A DNA stretch of 53,255 bases from Candidatus Gastranaerophilales bacterium (GCA_944326525.1 CALVEG010000012.1:1-53255); one strand, 5' to 3'; numbered from the stretch's first letter, positions 17,987-26,945 are shown. Translations and numbers: made by a program. The notes: generated from the sequence alone by a model not told the origin.

Positions 17987-19024
17987 ATGATTATAAAACT
18001 TTCAAATGCGCATATAATTGGAACAGTAATAGCCTATATTTTCGGTGTATTTCTGGTACCTTTGGTTATTAGTTTTTCAAAAAAAGAAGGACTTGTCGAT
18101 TTGCCAAATGAAAGGAAAATTCATACAATTCCTGTTTCTAGACTTGGCGGTGTCGCTATTTGGACAAGCACAATGCTCACTTTTTTATCGCTTGTATTTT
18201 TAAGCTACTACCCATACGGAAGTCTATTATCAGGAATTTTGCTCGGAAGTTCTTTAATGTTTCTTCTCGGGCTTGTTGATGATGTTTATAACTTGGATGC
18301 AAAATTTAAGCTTTTTATACAACTTTCAATCGCAACAATAGTATATCTTTTGGGTGTCAAAATCCACTCAATTCCGTTTTTGGGCGGGGTTGATTTGGGC
18401 TTTTGGTCTTATCCGATAACATTGTTGTGGATTGTCGGAATTTCTAACGCCGTAAACTTTATTGACGGTGTCGACGGGCTTGCAGGTTCTGTAATTACAG
18501 TGAATTCAATCACTCTTGCAATTATTGCTATTTGTATGACCCCGTCAAATCCGATTGTGGCATTGATTGGATTCATTCTTGCAGGAGCCATGCTTGCGTT
18601 TTTAACTTACAACTTTAACCCTGCTAAAATATTTATGGGAGATAGCGGAGCTTTGTTCTCCGGATTCTTGCTTGCTACAATCTCAATTGTCGGAGTTATG
18701 AAGGCCGCAACTTTAACCTTGCTTTTACCATTCGTGGTTCTTGCTGTTCCAATTTTGGATATTGTATTTAGCAGTACAAGACGAATTTGTAAGGGTAAAT
18801 CACCGTTTGTAGCAGATGCTGAACATATCCACCACAAGCTTCTTCACGCAGGATTTTCACAGAAAAAAACCGTCCTTATTTTGACCTCTGTTGCAATCAT
18901 CGCCGGCGCTATTGCATCCTTAATAATGGGAGAAAATACTATAAAACATTATGCCGTATGCATTTTAATCGTTATCTTCATAATGTTGTTACTTAATTTC
19001 ATAAAAGTCTTGACAAAAAAATAA
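17987..19024 (+). CDS. wecA: Undecaprenyl-phosphate N-acetylhexosamine-1-phosphate transferase (WecA/TagO type)
   Basis: 345 residues with about ten membrane helices. Family motifs: the Asp pair in LGLVDDVY (Asp98-99), NFIDGVDGLAG (residues 157-167), FMGDSGAL, and the cytoplasmic DAEHIHHKLL loop characteristic of WecA/TagO rather than MraY. It transfers HexNAc-1-phosphate from UDP-sugar to undecaprenyl phosphate, starting O-antigen, teichoic or other cell-surface glycans. No other glycan-assembly genes are adjacent, so the final polymer is unknown. It lies directly behind glyA. Confidence 0.92.
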   Translation: MIIKLSNAHIIGTVIAYIFGVFLVPLVISFSKKEGLVDLPNERKIHTIPVSRLGGVAIWTSTMLTFLSLVFLSYYPYGSLLSGILLGSSLMFLLGLVDDVYNLDAKFKLFIQLSIATIVYLLGVKIHSIPFLGGVDLGFWSYPITLLWIVGISNAVNFIDGVDGLAGSVITVNSITLAIIAICMTPSNPIVALIGFILAGAMLAFLTYNFNPAKIFMGDSGALFSGFLLATISIVGVMKAATLTLLLPFVVLAVPILDIVFSSTRRICKGKSPFVADAEHIHHKLLHAGFSQKKTVLILTSVAIIAGAIASLIMGENTIKHYAVCILIVIFIMLLLNFIKVLTKK

Positions 19025-19203
19025 TTATGTGTTAACATTCCCAATGGATTTAATTACTCAGTTTTGGTCGAATGTTTTTTAGTGGCATTTGCTTAAAATA
19101 TTTAAGTGTAAATCTGCAATATGTTTTAAGGCTTGGAATGAAAAACTTCCGGCAGTAGGATATAGTAATTACGTGGTGTTAGTTAAGTAAGGGTTTATTA
19201 ACT

Positions 19204-20202
19204 ATGGATGTAAGTGCAGTAAAGAATTATGAAAACAGAAATCCGTTGCAAACGGTTATTAATTCAACTTTGATAGGTGCAGCTGTAGGCTATAGTGCAA
19301 AATACACCATTCCGCTGCAAAAAAGAGAAAAAAAAGCAATTAATTCAAGAGCAATAGTAAATGCAAGCAGAAAAGATATTAACCAGCAAAAAGTTAATTC
19401 TTTTAAACTTCTAAAAAATAGAACTCCTGCTCAAGATGCTTTTATCAAAATGGTCGATACAAGAGATGAGTTTAAATACCCGTCTTTAGGCGAGTTAGCG
19501 GAAAGATTGGGCGGAAAAGATACTCCTTTAGGCAAACAAGTTTTAGAAATAATTAACGGTGCTAGCATTAATGACGCTAACCTTGAAAATCTTGCAACAA
19601 GACTCGGCGGAAAAGAAGATCCGCTGTATAAGCAAATTTTAAATGTTGTCAATGACAGTAACAGTAAAAAAATGAGTTTTGAAGAGCTTGCAAAACGACT
19701 TGGAGATGAATCCGCAGATGTAAAACTTTTCAAACAACTTGCTGGAGATAAAGAAGCTTTCAAAACTCTCACCCTCGACAATATTGTTGAAAAACTCGGC
19801 GGTGAAACAACTGATATCGCTAAAAAAGTAATCGAAATATTCAAAACTAACGACAACAAAGCTCTTGATTTTGAAAGTGTTGCGAATACTTTAGGCAAAA
19901 ATTCCGATGAAGTTAAAGAACTAAAACGAGTTGCAAGATTTAATAACTGTTTTGTTTCAGAAAATATTGACCGCATTGTTAAAACACTTGGCGGCAATGA
20001 TTCTGCGGCAGGTAAAGAATTTAGACAAATTATCAAAGATGTAAACAAAGAAGCTTCAAAAGTTTCAAGAGCCTTTTTGAAAGGGGTTCACAAACATCTA
20101 AAAGCAATCCGCTACACGGCTCCGCTGCTTATAACAGGTGCAGCAGCAGGTTTTGCAGCCGGATTCTTACATAATTATTTATCGCACAAAACCGAAGCAT
20201 AA
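19204..20202 (+). CDS. Protein with six exact 32-residue repeats
   Basis: 332 residues, not recognised. Between about residues 90 and 280 a motif of the form (L/I)xx(L/I)AxRLGG followed by xxLxKQVLxIIN recurs with an exact 32-residue period. The conserved LG pairs sit at residues 102, 134, 166, 198, 230 and 262. Each unit looks like a helix, a Gly turn and a helix. The N-terminus has a short hydrophobic segment (STLIGAAVGYSAKYTI, about 21-36), and the C-terminus a hydrophobic helix (APLLITGAAAGFAAGFLHNYL, about 306-326). The repeats may form a solenoid held at the membrane. A GGGTTTATTA stretch precedes the ATG without a good ribosome site. A terminator-like hairpin follows. Confidence 0.8.
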   Translation: MDVSAVKNYENRNPLQTVINSTLIGAAVGYSAKYTIPLQKREKKAINSRAIVNASRKDINQQKVNSFKLLKNRTPAQDAFIKMVDTRDEFKYPSLGELAERLGGKDTPLGKQVLEIINGASINDANLENLATRLGGKEDPLYKQILNVVNDSNSKKMSFEELAKRLGDESADVKLFKQLAGDKEAFKTLTLDNIVEKLGGETTDIAKKVIEIFKTNDNKALDFESVANTLGKNSDEVKELKRVARFNNCFVSENIDRIVKTLGGNDSAAGKEFRQIIKDVNKEASKVSRAFLKGVHKHLKAIRYTAPLLITGAAAGFAAGFLHNYLSHKTEA

Positions 20203-20222
20203 TATAAATAGCAAGCAAACTA

Positions 20223-20271
20223 ATAGTCAGAATAAAGCAGGGCGCCCCACCAAACGTCCTGTTTTGACTAT
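20223..20271 (+). terminator. Terminator-like hairpin behind the repeat protein
   Basis: Outer arms ATAGTCA/TGACTAT and inner arms CAGGGCG/CGTCCTG (one mismatch), followed by TTTATATAAA. Stem continuity is imperfect and the T tract short. Confidence 0.5.
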
Positions 20272-20390
20272 TTATATAAAAAAATTTATAGAAGTAATTC
20301 TCAAGAGTGTAGAAAAGAATTTGCTAATACGTTATAATGAAACAATAAATTTAGGGGTAATATAAAATTTGAAAAAAGGAGAAGGATTAC

Positions 20391-20552
20391 ATGAAAACTG
20401 CAACTAAAAAGGACGTGAGATCAGGGAAGGTCAGATCAAAATTTAATGATGAGTTTGAAAAGTATCTTAAAGCACAGTGCTTAAAAACAACATTTAACGG
20501 AATTGAACTAGAGACATTCTCCTGGTACAAAAAAGTTTTAGGTCTTGTTTAG
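20391..20552 (+). CDS. 53-residue hypothetical protein
   Basis: A short ORF with a strong ribosome site (AAAGGAGAAGG) placed 6-7 nt before the ATG and a strong terminator right behind it, so it is very likely a real gene. The peptide is basic in its first 18 residues (MKTATKKDVRSGKVRSKF), then helical and amphipathic, with one Cys and a C-terminal FSWYKKVLGLV. A TATAAT box occurs at 20333-20338. No family recognised; small nucleic-acid-binding or regulatory roles are possible but unsupported. Confidence 0.7.
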   Translation: MKTATKKDVRSGKVRSKFNDEFEKYLKAQCLKTTFNGIELETFSWYKKVLGLV

Positions 20553-20565
20553 TGTTTATTTAATG

Positions 20566-20608
20566 AAGCAAAAAGTCCGGTTTAAAATCATCACCGGACT
20601 TTTTGCTT
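20566..20608 (+). terminator. Strong Rho-independent terminator
   Basis: 16-bp perfect arms (AAGCAAAAAGTCCGGT and its complement) with an 11-nt loop and flanking A/T runs on both sides. It can end the 53-residue gene (plus) and the convergent M29 peptidase gene (minus). Confidence 0.85.
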
Positions 20609-20625
20609 TAAATACAATTCATTTT

Positions 20626-21732
20626 TTAAATTAAGAATTTTCCGTTTTCATAAATTAAGACATCGTCAGCAAAAATCTTACCGCCGTTTTTCATTCCCTT
20701 AATCAAGTCCCAATGTAGTCCTGAAATATTTTTGCCGCCAGTTTCAGGATAAGAGGCACCTGCTGCCATATGGATTGCGCCGCCAATTTTTTCATCAAAA
20801 AGAATATTTCCGGTTATATCTTGAATACAATCATTTGTACCGATTGCAATCTCACCAATTCCGCGAGAACCTTCGTCCATATCAAGCATTGCGTTTAGAA
20901 AATCTTCACCTTTATCGGCTTTTGCTTTTATAATTCTGCCGCCTTCAATCCAAAGATGAACGCCATGTGCTTCATTTCCACGATATAACTGAGGGAAATC
21001 AAAATAAATTTCACCATTAATTCCGTCTTCAACAGGTGAGGTGAAAACTTCTCCGTCAGGATAGTTGTTTAAACCTGAACAGCTTATCCATTTTCTTCCT
21101 TCTACATTAAATGTTATATCGGTTCTGTCACCTGTTATTCTGACCTTTTTAACGTTATTTAAATAATTTGCCCAAGCGGTTTGCTTTTCGTCCATTTCTT
21201 TTAACTTTGCAACCGGATCATCAAGGTCTAGGTAGCAGGCTTTAAATAAAAAATCTGAATATTCATCAAATGACATTTTCGCTTCCTGCGCAAGAGCAAA
21301 GGTTGGAACATCTGCTATAACCCAGCTTGCATCGCCGTTTGCCGAACGAGTTAGAAGCTTTTCAGATAAAGGTTTTGTTGCTGCTGATCTTCTTGCGAGT
21401 TTTTTCATATCGGCTCTTGCCATATTTTTGGTATTCATAGGCCCGCCAATTGAAATAAACTTATCAACCGTTTCGTATTCTAACTTTGTTATCGGATCAA
21501 TATAATCTAACTGCTCATCTGATGCGTATTTTATAAAAGTATCCGACAAATCTTCTATCGAAGTTCTCACAATCGGGTGCCCGCCACGCTCTAAAACTCT
21601 TTTATACACAGCTTTTACAAGCTCTTTTGTATAAACGCTTGCACCTCTTATTTGAACTAAATCACCTTTTTGAACATTTGTAGAATAATCTACCAAAACT
21701 TTTGCATATTTTTCCCAAATAGGATTTTCCAT
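20626..21732 (-). CDS. M29-family metallo-aminopeptidase (AmpS/PepS-like)
   Basis: 368 residues, co-catalytic two-metal aminopeptidase. Family-typical metal-ligand regions are visible in order: NYPDGEVFTSP, GIGEIAIGTN, and HMAAGASYPETGGKNISGLH with WDLI right after it, giving the His, His and Asp ligands of the C-terminal domain. Cytoplasmic, no signal peptide. It releases N-terminal residues from peptides. It is isolated between terminators, hence probably monocistronic. Confidence 0.92.
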   Translation of the reverse strand: MENPIWEKYAKVLVDYSTNVQKGDLVQIRGASVYTKELVKAVYKRVLERGGHPIVRTSIEDLSDTFIKYASDEQLDYIDPITKLEYETVDKFISIGGPMNTKNMARADMKKLARRSAATKPLSEKLLTRSANGDASWVIADVPTFALAQEAKMSFDEYSDFLFKACYLDLDDPVAKLKEMDEKQTAWANYLNNVKKVRITGDRTDITFNVEGRKWISCSGLNNYPDGEVFTSPVEDGINGEIYFDFPQLYRGNEAHGVHLWIEGGRIIKAKADKGEDFLNAMLDMDEGSRGIGEIAIGTNDCIQDITGNILFDEKIGGAIHMAAGASYPETGGKNISGLHWDLIKGMKNGGKIFADDVLIYENGKFLI

Positions 21733-21827
21733 AATTTTCCTCTTCTTTTATACTAAAAATATTTTATTCTCTAACTTGTACGTTTTTCATTATACAACAA
21801 TTTAATCTTTACATACTAAACAAAAAA

Positions 21828-21856
21828 GAGGATTTAACAAAAATCGCTAAATCCTC
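21828..21856 (-). terminator. Second of two tandem terminators behind lpxA
   Basis: 9-bp perfect arms (GAGGATTTA / TAAATCCTC) followed on the minus strand by a T-rich run. It lies just downstream of the hairpin at 21871-21904. Confidence 0.7.
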
Positions 21857-21870
21857 AAATTATGCGTTAA

Positions 21871-21904
21871 AAAAACTGCTCATTATATTTTCAGAGCAGT
21901 TTTT
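21871..21904 (-). terminator. First terminator behind lpxA
   Basis: 11-bp arms (AAAAACTGCTC / GAGCAGTTTTT) with a 12-nt loop and a T tract on the minus strand, 5 bp after the lpxA stop codon. Confidence 0.8.
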
Positions 21905-21908
21905 CAAT

Positions 21909-22718
21909 TTATTCTTCACTTTCCAAAGACTCGTGTCCTGATTTGTGTGATTTTAACAAAACTCCGCGTTTTGAAGTCTTTATAAATTCAATCATCTTTT
22001 CAATATACGGGTTCATTGGAATTTCCGCTTTAATTTTTTCTATCGCCTGAGTTGTGTTGTATTCTTCCGAAATCAAAAGTTTAAAAGCTTCGTTTGTTGC
22101 AGTTCTGACTTCTTGAGAAACACCTCTGCGCTTCATTGCAATTACATTTAATCCACGTGGAACAGGCGGTCTGCCTTCGCCTTTTGAATAAGGTAAAATA
22201 TCTTGACGTGATGCTGAAAATCCGCTTATGATTGCCATATCACCTATTCTAATATTTTGATGGAATACGCTCATTCCACCTACAAATGCACCAAAACCAA
22301 CGTGAACATGCCCGCCTAAAGTTACAAGGTTTGCAAGAATTACTTCATCTGCCAAAACGCAGTTATGCGCAACGTGTGATCCTACCATAAGCAAACATTT
22401 TTTACCTATTCTTGTTGTATAATCACCGCAAGCTGCACCTCTATGGATGGTTACATTCTCTTTAATTATTGTTCCGTCGCCTATTACAACCTTTGTCGGC
22501 TCGCCTTTGTAACCCAAATCCTGAGGCTCTGATCCTATTGTCGCAAACGGTGAAATTGTACAATTCGCTCCTATTTCCGCAAATTCTATATGCGCATTTG
22601 AGATTACTCTCGTTCCGCTTCCGATTTTTACATTCTCACCTATTACTACGTAAGGTCCGATTATTGCGTCTTCCGCTATCTCTGCCGTCGGGTGGATAAT
22701 CGCTGTTTTGTCTATCAT
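21909..22718 (-). CDS. lpxA: UDP-N-acetylglucosamine acyltransferase
   Basis: 269 residues, left-handed beta-helix of hexapeptide repeats (many [IV]G-type turns). The catalytic His is His118 in MVGSHVAHNC, and the acyl-chain region GLNVIAMKRRGVS is present. It transfers a 3-hydroxyacyl chain from ACP to the 3-OH of UDP-GlcNAc, the first step of lipid A synthesis. It lies downstream of fabZ on the same strand, but two unknown genes (22788-25622) intervene. Tandem terminators follow. No lpxB is seen here. Confidence 0.95.
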   Translation of the reverse strand: MIDKTAIIHPTAEIAEDAIIGPYVVIGENVKIGSGTRVISNAHIEFAEIGANCTISPFATIGSEPQDLGYKGEPTKVVIGDGTIIKENVTIHRGAACGDYTTRIGKKCLLMVGSHVAHNCVLADEVILANLVTLGGHVHVGFGAFVGGMSVFHQNIRIGDMAIISGFSASRQDILPYSKGEGRPPVPRGLNVIAMKRRGVSQEVRTATNEAFKLLISEEYNTTQAIEKIKAEIPMNPYIEKMIEFIKTSKRGVLLKSHKSGHESLESEE

Positions 22719-22787
22719 TTTTTACCTCTCTTTGCTTACTATGTGTCAATTATAGTACAAATTAAGGCTTTCAACAATATTTTTATA

Positions 22788-24395
22788 TTATTTTAATATG
22801 AAATCTTTATGAGCGAACATGGACATTTCAAAACTTTCATCTAATGATCGGTTGATTATGTCTATTAACTCTTGGTTCTTTGATTGACTTGCAATATATG
22901 CAAGACTTATAAAATCATTTTGAGCTTCTTCTGTAGTCTGTATTTTATATGACTTGCCTGAATTTTGTAAGTTACTTCCCGTAATGACAAGAGCAAAATC
23001 ATGAATCTGTTTAAATTCTTTTGGCTTAGCTTTTAAGTTTAAATCTTTTAATTCTCCAAATATTTTTACTATTGCAATTTGATATGTATCTGCCATTACA
23101 TTGTTTATACCTGTCAAATTTGTATACTTTGTCATCAGCATTTGCGAAAAGTCATCCACTGAACTCGTTTCTAAATATGGATTAAACTTTGTGTCAAAAT
23201 CCAATGAACCTGAAGGGACATTAGCCTTCTGCTCAATATAATTTTTAAGTTGTGTCGGAACTGTACGCAATGTGAATACAGCTTCATTTTCCTCTTTAAC
23301 TTTTTTCCAAGCATATTCCATATTTTTAGAAAATGCTTTTCTTGCCCACTCATTTCCACCCCAAAATTGTTTTAAGGCTTTTGATTGCTCTTTTGAAATA
23401 TCAACAGGGTTTGTCTCCGGATTAAATGATTTAAATCCTCTTGAAGACATAAATTTACTAAGTGCTGATTTTATTCTGTCTGCTCCAAAGATATTCCAAG
23501 CTTTGTTCAATACTCTGGTAAGCTCTTTTGATTTTTCAGGATTTTGACGATAAAAATCTTTCATTTTATCTGACATTTGAAAAATACGCTCAGGATTTTC
23601 CTGATAATATCTTTTTAACCCTTCTGATATGTGTTCTCTATGTTCTTTTGACAAAGGCCCACGAGGAATATATAACGGTTCTCCGGCTTCTCTTGCTTTT
23701 TTATCCAGCGCAAGACGACGCTTGTAGGTCATCTCTGATGTTAATCTTGTATTGTAATCCGGATCAGAGAATTTTAATATATGACCGTAATCTCTGCTTT
23801 GTGTCGGAATTTTAAATTTTTTCATTGTATAGTAAATATCTTTGCCGTTTGCATACTTCTTTAAGTCATTTAATGAAAAACCTTCGCCATAATAAAGTTT
23901 GAGCAGCTGTAATGCCAAATCTTCATCTTTATCAAAATATTCAAGTTTTCCGCTTTTTACGTCATCACCAAATGAATTTTTACCAAACTCTACTTCTGAA
24001 TCTGATATTACCTCAGCAAATTCAGGAAATCTTCGTTTTACTTCTTCCAATGAATTAAGGCTTTTTATTGATTCATAATACTTTTTATGAATATCTATAA
24101 GAGTATATTTCGCTTTGTTGCCTGTTTCTAAAATCATTCCCGCCCATTCTCGGATATTTTTTGGATAAATTGAAAGATTACTCTTCGCCGCAAGTTTATC
24201 TAAATTGCTGATTGTTTCTGCTAAATTTAAACTATATCCGCCCATAAAGCTTAAATAATCTTTAGTTGACGGCAATTTACCAATATATGAAGGGCTTATT
24301 GAACTTTCTGTATTGTGTGGTATATTCTTTTTATTCTTAATTGAATATTCGTTATTTTTTGCAATAATTGCAGGGGTAATGTAATGTATTTGCAT
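22788..24395 (-). CDS. Large lineage-type hypothetical protein with a NUMOD-like segment
   Basis: 535 residues, soluble, function unknown. A good ribosome site (AAGGAG) precedes the ATG. The N-terminus is a low-complexity leader ending in YLSFMGGY (residues 47-54), like the Phe-Lys/Gly motif of other unknown proteins here. Residues 245-300 contain GPLSKEHREHISEGLKRYY followed by two copies of a YYxxNPE-type unit; this resembles nuclease-associated modular DNA-binding motifs (NUMOD3-like) found beside homing endonucleases. The C-terminal 230 residues are helical without known motifs. It lies between lpxA and a toroid-like gene inside the lipid A block. Whether it binds DNA is untested. Confidence 0.7.
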   Translation of the reverse strand: MQIHYITPAIIAKNNEYSIKNKKNIPHNTESSISPSYIGKLPSTKDYLSFMGGYSLNLAETISNLDKLAAKSNLSIYPKNIREWAGMILETGNKAKYTLIDIHKKYYESIKSLNSLEEVKRRFPEFAEVISDSEVEFGKNSFGDDVKSGKLEYFDKDEDLALQLLKLYYGEGFSLNDLKKYANGKDIYYTMKKFKIPTQSRDYGHILKFSDPDYNTRLTSEMTYKRRLALDKKAREAGEPLYIPRGPLSKEHREHISEGLKRYYQENPERIFQMSDKMKDFYRQNPEKSKELTRVLNKAWNIFGADRIKSALSKFMSSRGFKSFNPETNPVDISKEQSKALKQFWGGNEWARKAFSKNMEYAWKKVKEENEAVFTLRTVPTQLKNYIEQKANVPSGSLDFDTKFNPYLETSSVDDFSQMLMTKYTNLTGINNVMADTYQIAIVKIFGELKDLNLKAKPKEFKQIHDFALVITGSNLQNSGKSYKIQTTEEAQNDFISLAYIASQSKNQELIDIINRSLDESFEMSMFAHKDFILK

Positions 24396-24458
24396 TTGGG
24401 GTTCTCCTTGTCTGAAAATATAAAACTCGTAAATTATTTTTTTTGCGCAAAATTGTAT

Positions 24459-25622
24459 CTAATCTGATAAACTTTTATAAGCAAGCCAAGCTGACATTGC
24501 ATGCTGAACATAATCAATTCTTATTTCTTTATCTATATTTTTAGCCTCAGGCTTATCCCAATCAGGACTTGCAGGAACTCCACCTTCGTGAATACCAGTT
24601 TTAACCTGTCTTTTTGCTAAAAATTCTACTCCAGCCTTGAGGGAATACGCAAGTTTTTGTTTTAAAACTTTATCATCCAAACATTGATATGCAGCAATTA
24701 ATCCTTCCATATTTGTTGCATTCCCGCATAATGAACGATTTATGGTAAATGAGCCAAATTTTTCATCTCTTGTATTTAAATTTTGTTTTGCGATTATTGC
24801 TTTTACATTTCGTTCTACAAACTTTCTCATTAAATCTCGCTGAGGTGAATTCATAGCATTATCCGGAGTGGCAAAAAGCTTTTGTGTTGCAAGCATTCCC
24901 CAATGATCAAATTTTATGTTTGCACTTCCCTTTTCTTCAGCATTCTGAGCTAATCTGAACAAACCTCTTTTTGCAGCCTCTAACCACTGCGGCTGTTTGT
25001 CAAATTCATACAAGTACAAAAGCCCTAAGCAGGCTTCCCCTGGATAAAAACGCGCAGCACTAATATTTGACTTCTCTTTTTTATTAATTATGTAACTCGG
25101 CCAAAAATCACCCTTCGGAGTCTGCATAAATAGTATAAAATTTGCTAACTTTTCCAATATATGCTTTGGAACCTTGTTTTCCGGAAGTAAATTCGCCAAT
25201 GCACACAAAGATAAACCCGCACCTCCTGATGTCGCAAATATTATACCTTCATCTTTTAACGGCTCTGATAATAAACCATACATGTCTTTATTTACTTTTC
25301 TTATGTATGTCTTTATTAAATATTCGGAACCTAATAATCGCTTATTATGTAAAGCTGTCTTGCCTAAAAGCCGTTCACACAAATACATAGAATACAAGGT
25401 TCCTGCATGGCGCAATGTCCCATATACTTTACCTGAATATTTCTTCTTGGGATTTAAATTATTCTGGTATACAAATTTTCCCTCTGAATCCATATTCTTC
25501 GATATGTAAATCATCGCAAGAATAATAGCATTTTCTAGTTCATCTGACGATTGTTGACTAATTTCTATGCTATCTTTCTTATTACCAAAAAAATTAGAGA
25601 GTATGGGAAACGGATTTCTCAT
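24459..25622 (-). CDS. Alpha/alpha-toroid-like hypothetical protein
   Basis: 387 residues, no signal peptide. The pattern of paired helices with Gly-rich turns (ATSGGAGLSLCAL, ARFYPGEACLGLLYLYE, CGNATNMEGLIAAYQ, DYVQHAMSAW) is typical of (alpha/alpha) barrel or terpenoid-cyclase/six-hairpin folds; no catalytic signature is recognised. It follows fabZ by 36 bp on the same strand and precedes lpxA, suggesting an envelope glycolipid role by context only. Its start codon lies in a perfect 10-bp hairpin stem (25596-25629), and a TATAAT box lies only a few nt upstream. Confidence 0.7.
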   Translation of the reverse strand: MRNPFPILSNFFGNKKDSIEISQQSSDELENAIILAMIYISKNMDSEGKFVYQNNLNPKKKYSGKVYGTLRHAGTLYSMYLCERLLGKTALHNKRLLGSEYLIKTYIRKVNKDMYGLLSEPLKDEGIIFATSGGAGLSLCALANLLPENKVPKHILEKLANFILFMQTPKGDFWPSYIINKKEKSNISAARFYPGEACLGLLYLYEFDKQPQWLEAAKRGLFRLAQNAEEKGSANIKFDHWGMLATQKLFATPDNAMNSPQRDLMRKFVERNVKAIIAKQNLNTRDEKFGSFTINRSLCGNATNMEGLIAAYQCLDDKVLKQKLAYSLKAGVEFLAKRQVKTGIHEGGVPASPDWDKPEAKNIDKEIRIDYVQHAMSAWLAYKSLSD

Positions 25623-25629
25623 ACTCTCT
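25596..25629 (-). promoter_or_regulatory. Hairpin covering the start codon of the toroid-like gene
   Basis: On the minus strand AGAGAGTATG pairs perfectly with CATACTCTCT across a 14-nt loop. The first arm contains both the purine-rich ribosome site (GAGAG) and the ATG; the second lies within the first ten codons. Such a stem would hide the start. Regulation is inferred. Confidence 0.55.
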
Positions 25630-25658
25630 ATTATACGCAGAACTATTTAAATTGTCTA

Positions 25659-26111
25659 TTATTTTAATGCAAAAGTCATATCGGCTTCAACACAAATTTT
25701 TCCGTCTACTTTTCCGATACCATGAGCTTTGCATACAGGACCTTTTACTTTTGTCAATTCAACTTCCATCTCAAATTTGTCCCCAGGACGTACTATATTT
25801 TTAAATCTTACGCCGTCTACTCCGGCATACAATGTCAATTTACCTTCAAATTCCGGCATTGTCATTAATATCGGTGCTGAACATTGTGCCATCGCTTCTA
25901 ACTGCAAAACCCCAGGCATAATCGGGTTCCCCGGAAAATGTCCCTGGAAAAACTGTTCATTCATTGTTAGGTTTTTGTAACCTTTAGCATACTTTCCAGG
26001 TACACATTCGGTAATTCTGTCTACTAACAAAAACGGAAATCTGTGTGGTATCATTTCCATTATTTGCATTGTATCAAATGTCAAAACCTTTTCTTCTGCT
26101 GTTTCTGTCAT
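25659..26111 (-). CDS. fabZ: 3-hydroxyacyl-ACP dehydratase FabZ
   Basis: 150 residues, hot-dog fold. The catalytic pair is His58 in GHFPGNPIMPG and Glu72 in LEAMAQ; the N-terminal IPHRFPFLLVDRI is diagnostic. It dehydrates 3-hydroxyacyl-ACP in fatty acid elongation and competes with LpxA/LpxD for the same substrates, which explains its place among lpx genes. It lies 15 bp after lpxC. Confidence 0.96.
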   Translation of the reverse strand: MTETAEEKVLTFDTMQIMEMIPHRFPFLLVDRITECVPGKYAKGYKNLTMNEQFFQGHFPGNPIMPGVLQLEAMAQCSAPILMTMPEFEGKLTLYAGVDGVRFKNIVRPGDKFEMEVELTKVKGPVCKAHGIGKVDGKICVEADMTFALK

Positions 26112-26126
26112 CTTTATCTCTCCTGT

Positions 26127-26945
26127 TTATTTACATTCAATTAACTTACTTTTAAGCATTTTGGCAGTTTTTACATGAACCGCATGACCTGCTTCTTTTA
26201 CTAAAATTTGGCATTTCATATTTAACGGATTTACTCCTGTCAAATAGAAATCACCGATTAAATCCAAAATCTTATGCTTTATCGGCTCATTCTCACTTCT
26301 TAACGGTGAAGTATATCCCTCATCCTGAAGTCCTAATGTATTTTCTATATTTACGCCTTGCGCAAAACCCAGCATTTGAAATTTTTTCAAATCTTTGTAA
26401 AATCCAAAAGTTCTTGCTTCTATAATTTCCTCTTGATTTTTAGGGTTGTATGCTACCCACTTTCTTATCAAATCAGGATGATCATAGTTTATTGCGTATG
26501 AAATATATAATTCATCCGATGGCAACACAACAAGACTTGTTTTGCCGTTTATATAATATACAGGTTCTTTTACCGTGTAGTATTGTTTTTTCTCAAATAA
26601 ATGCTTCTCTATTCCTGCATTTTTAAATAATTCTACCCATTGTTTTGAACTCCCGTCCAGAGCCGGAACTTCCATTTCATCCATACATATATCTATGCTG
26701 TCAATACCGCAAAATGCCAATGCCGCTGACAAATGTTCTGTCAACATTGCTTTTGACTTTTTGTTTCCAAGGACTACACAATGATCTGTCGACAATACAT
26801 TATCAACATCGGCTTCAAAAAAATCCTGCCCGTTTACAAAATATCTTATCTTGCCTGTTTTAGACGGAAAAAATTTTACGGAACACGGCTTGTTTTTCAT
26901 CAAACCGTGTCCCGCAATCATTGTTTCTTTAAGAATTGTGGTCAT
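26127..26945 (-). CDS. lpxC: UDP-3-O-acyl-N-acetylglucosamine deacetylase
   Basis: 272 residues, zinc deacetylase, the committed step of lipid A synthesis. Zinc ligands His71 (LTEHLSAAL), His224 and Asp228 (HKILDLIGDF), and the catalytic His254 in AGHAVHV are all present, as is Glu70. Its ATG lies within the end of lpxD (17-bp overlap), implying translational coupling. Confidence 0.96.
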   Translation of the reverse strand: MTTILKETMIAGHGLMKNKPCSVKFFPSKTGKIRYFVNGQDFFEADVDNVLSTDHCVVLGNKKSKAMLTEHLSAALAFCGIDSIDICMDEMEVPALDGSSKQWVELFKNAGIEKHLFEKKQYYTVKEPVYYINGKTSLVVLPSDELYISYAINYDHPDLIRKWVAYNPKNQEEIIEARTFGFYKDLKKFQMLGFAQGVNIENTLGLQDEGYTSPLRSENEPIKHKILDLIGDFYLTGVNPLNMKCQILVKEAGHAVHVKTAKMLKSKLIECK

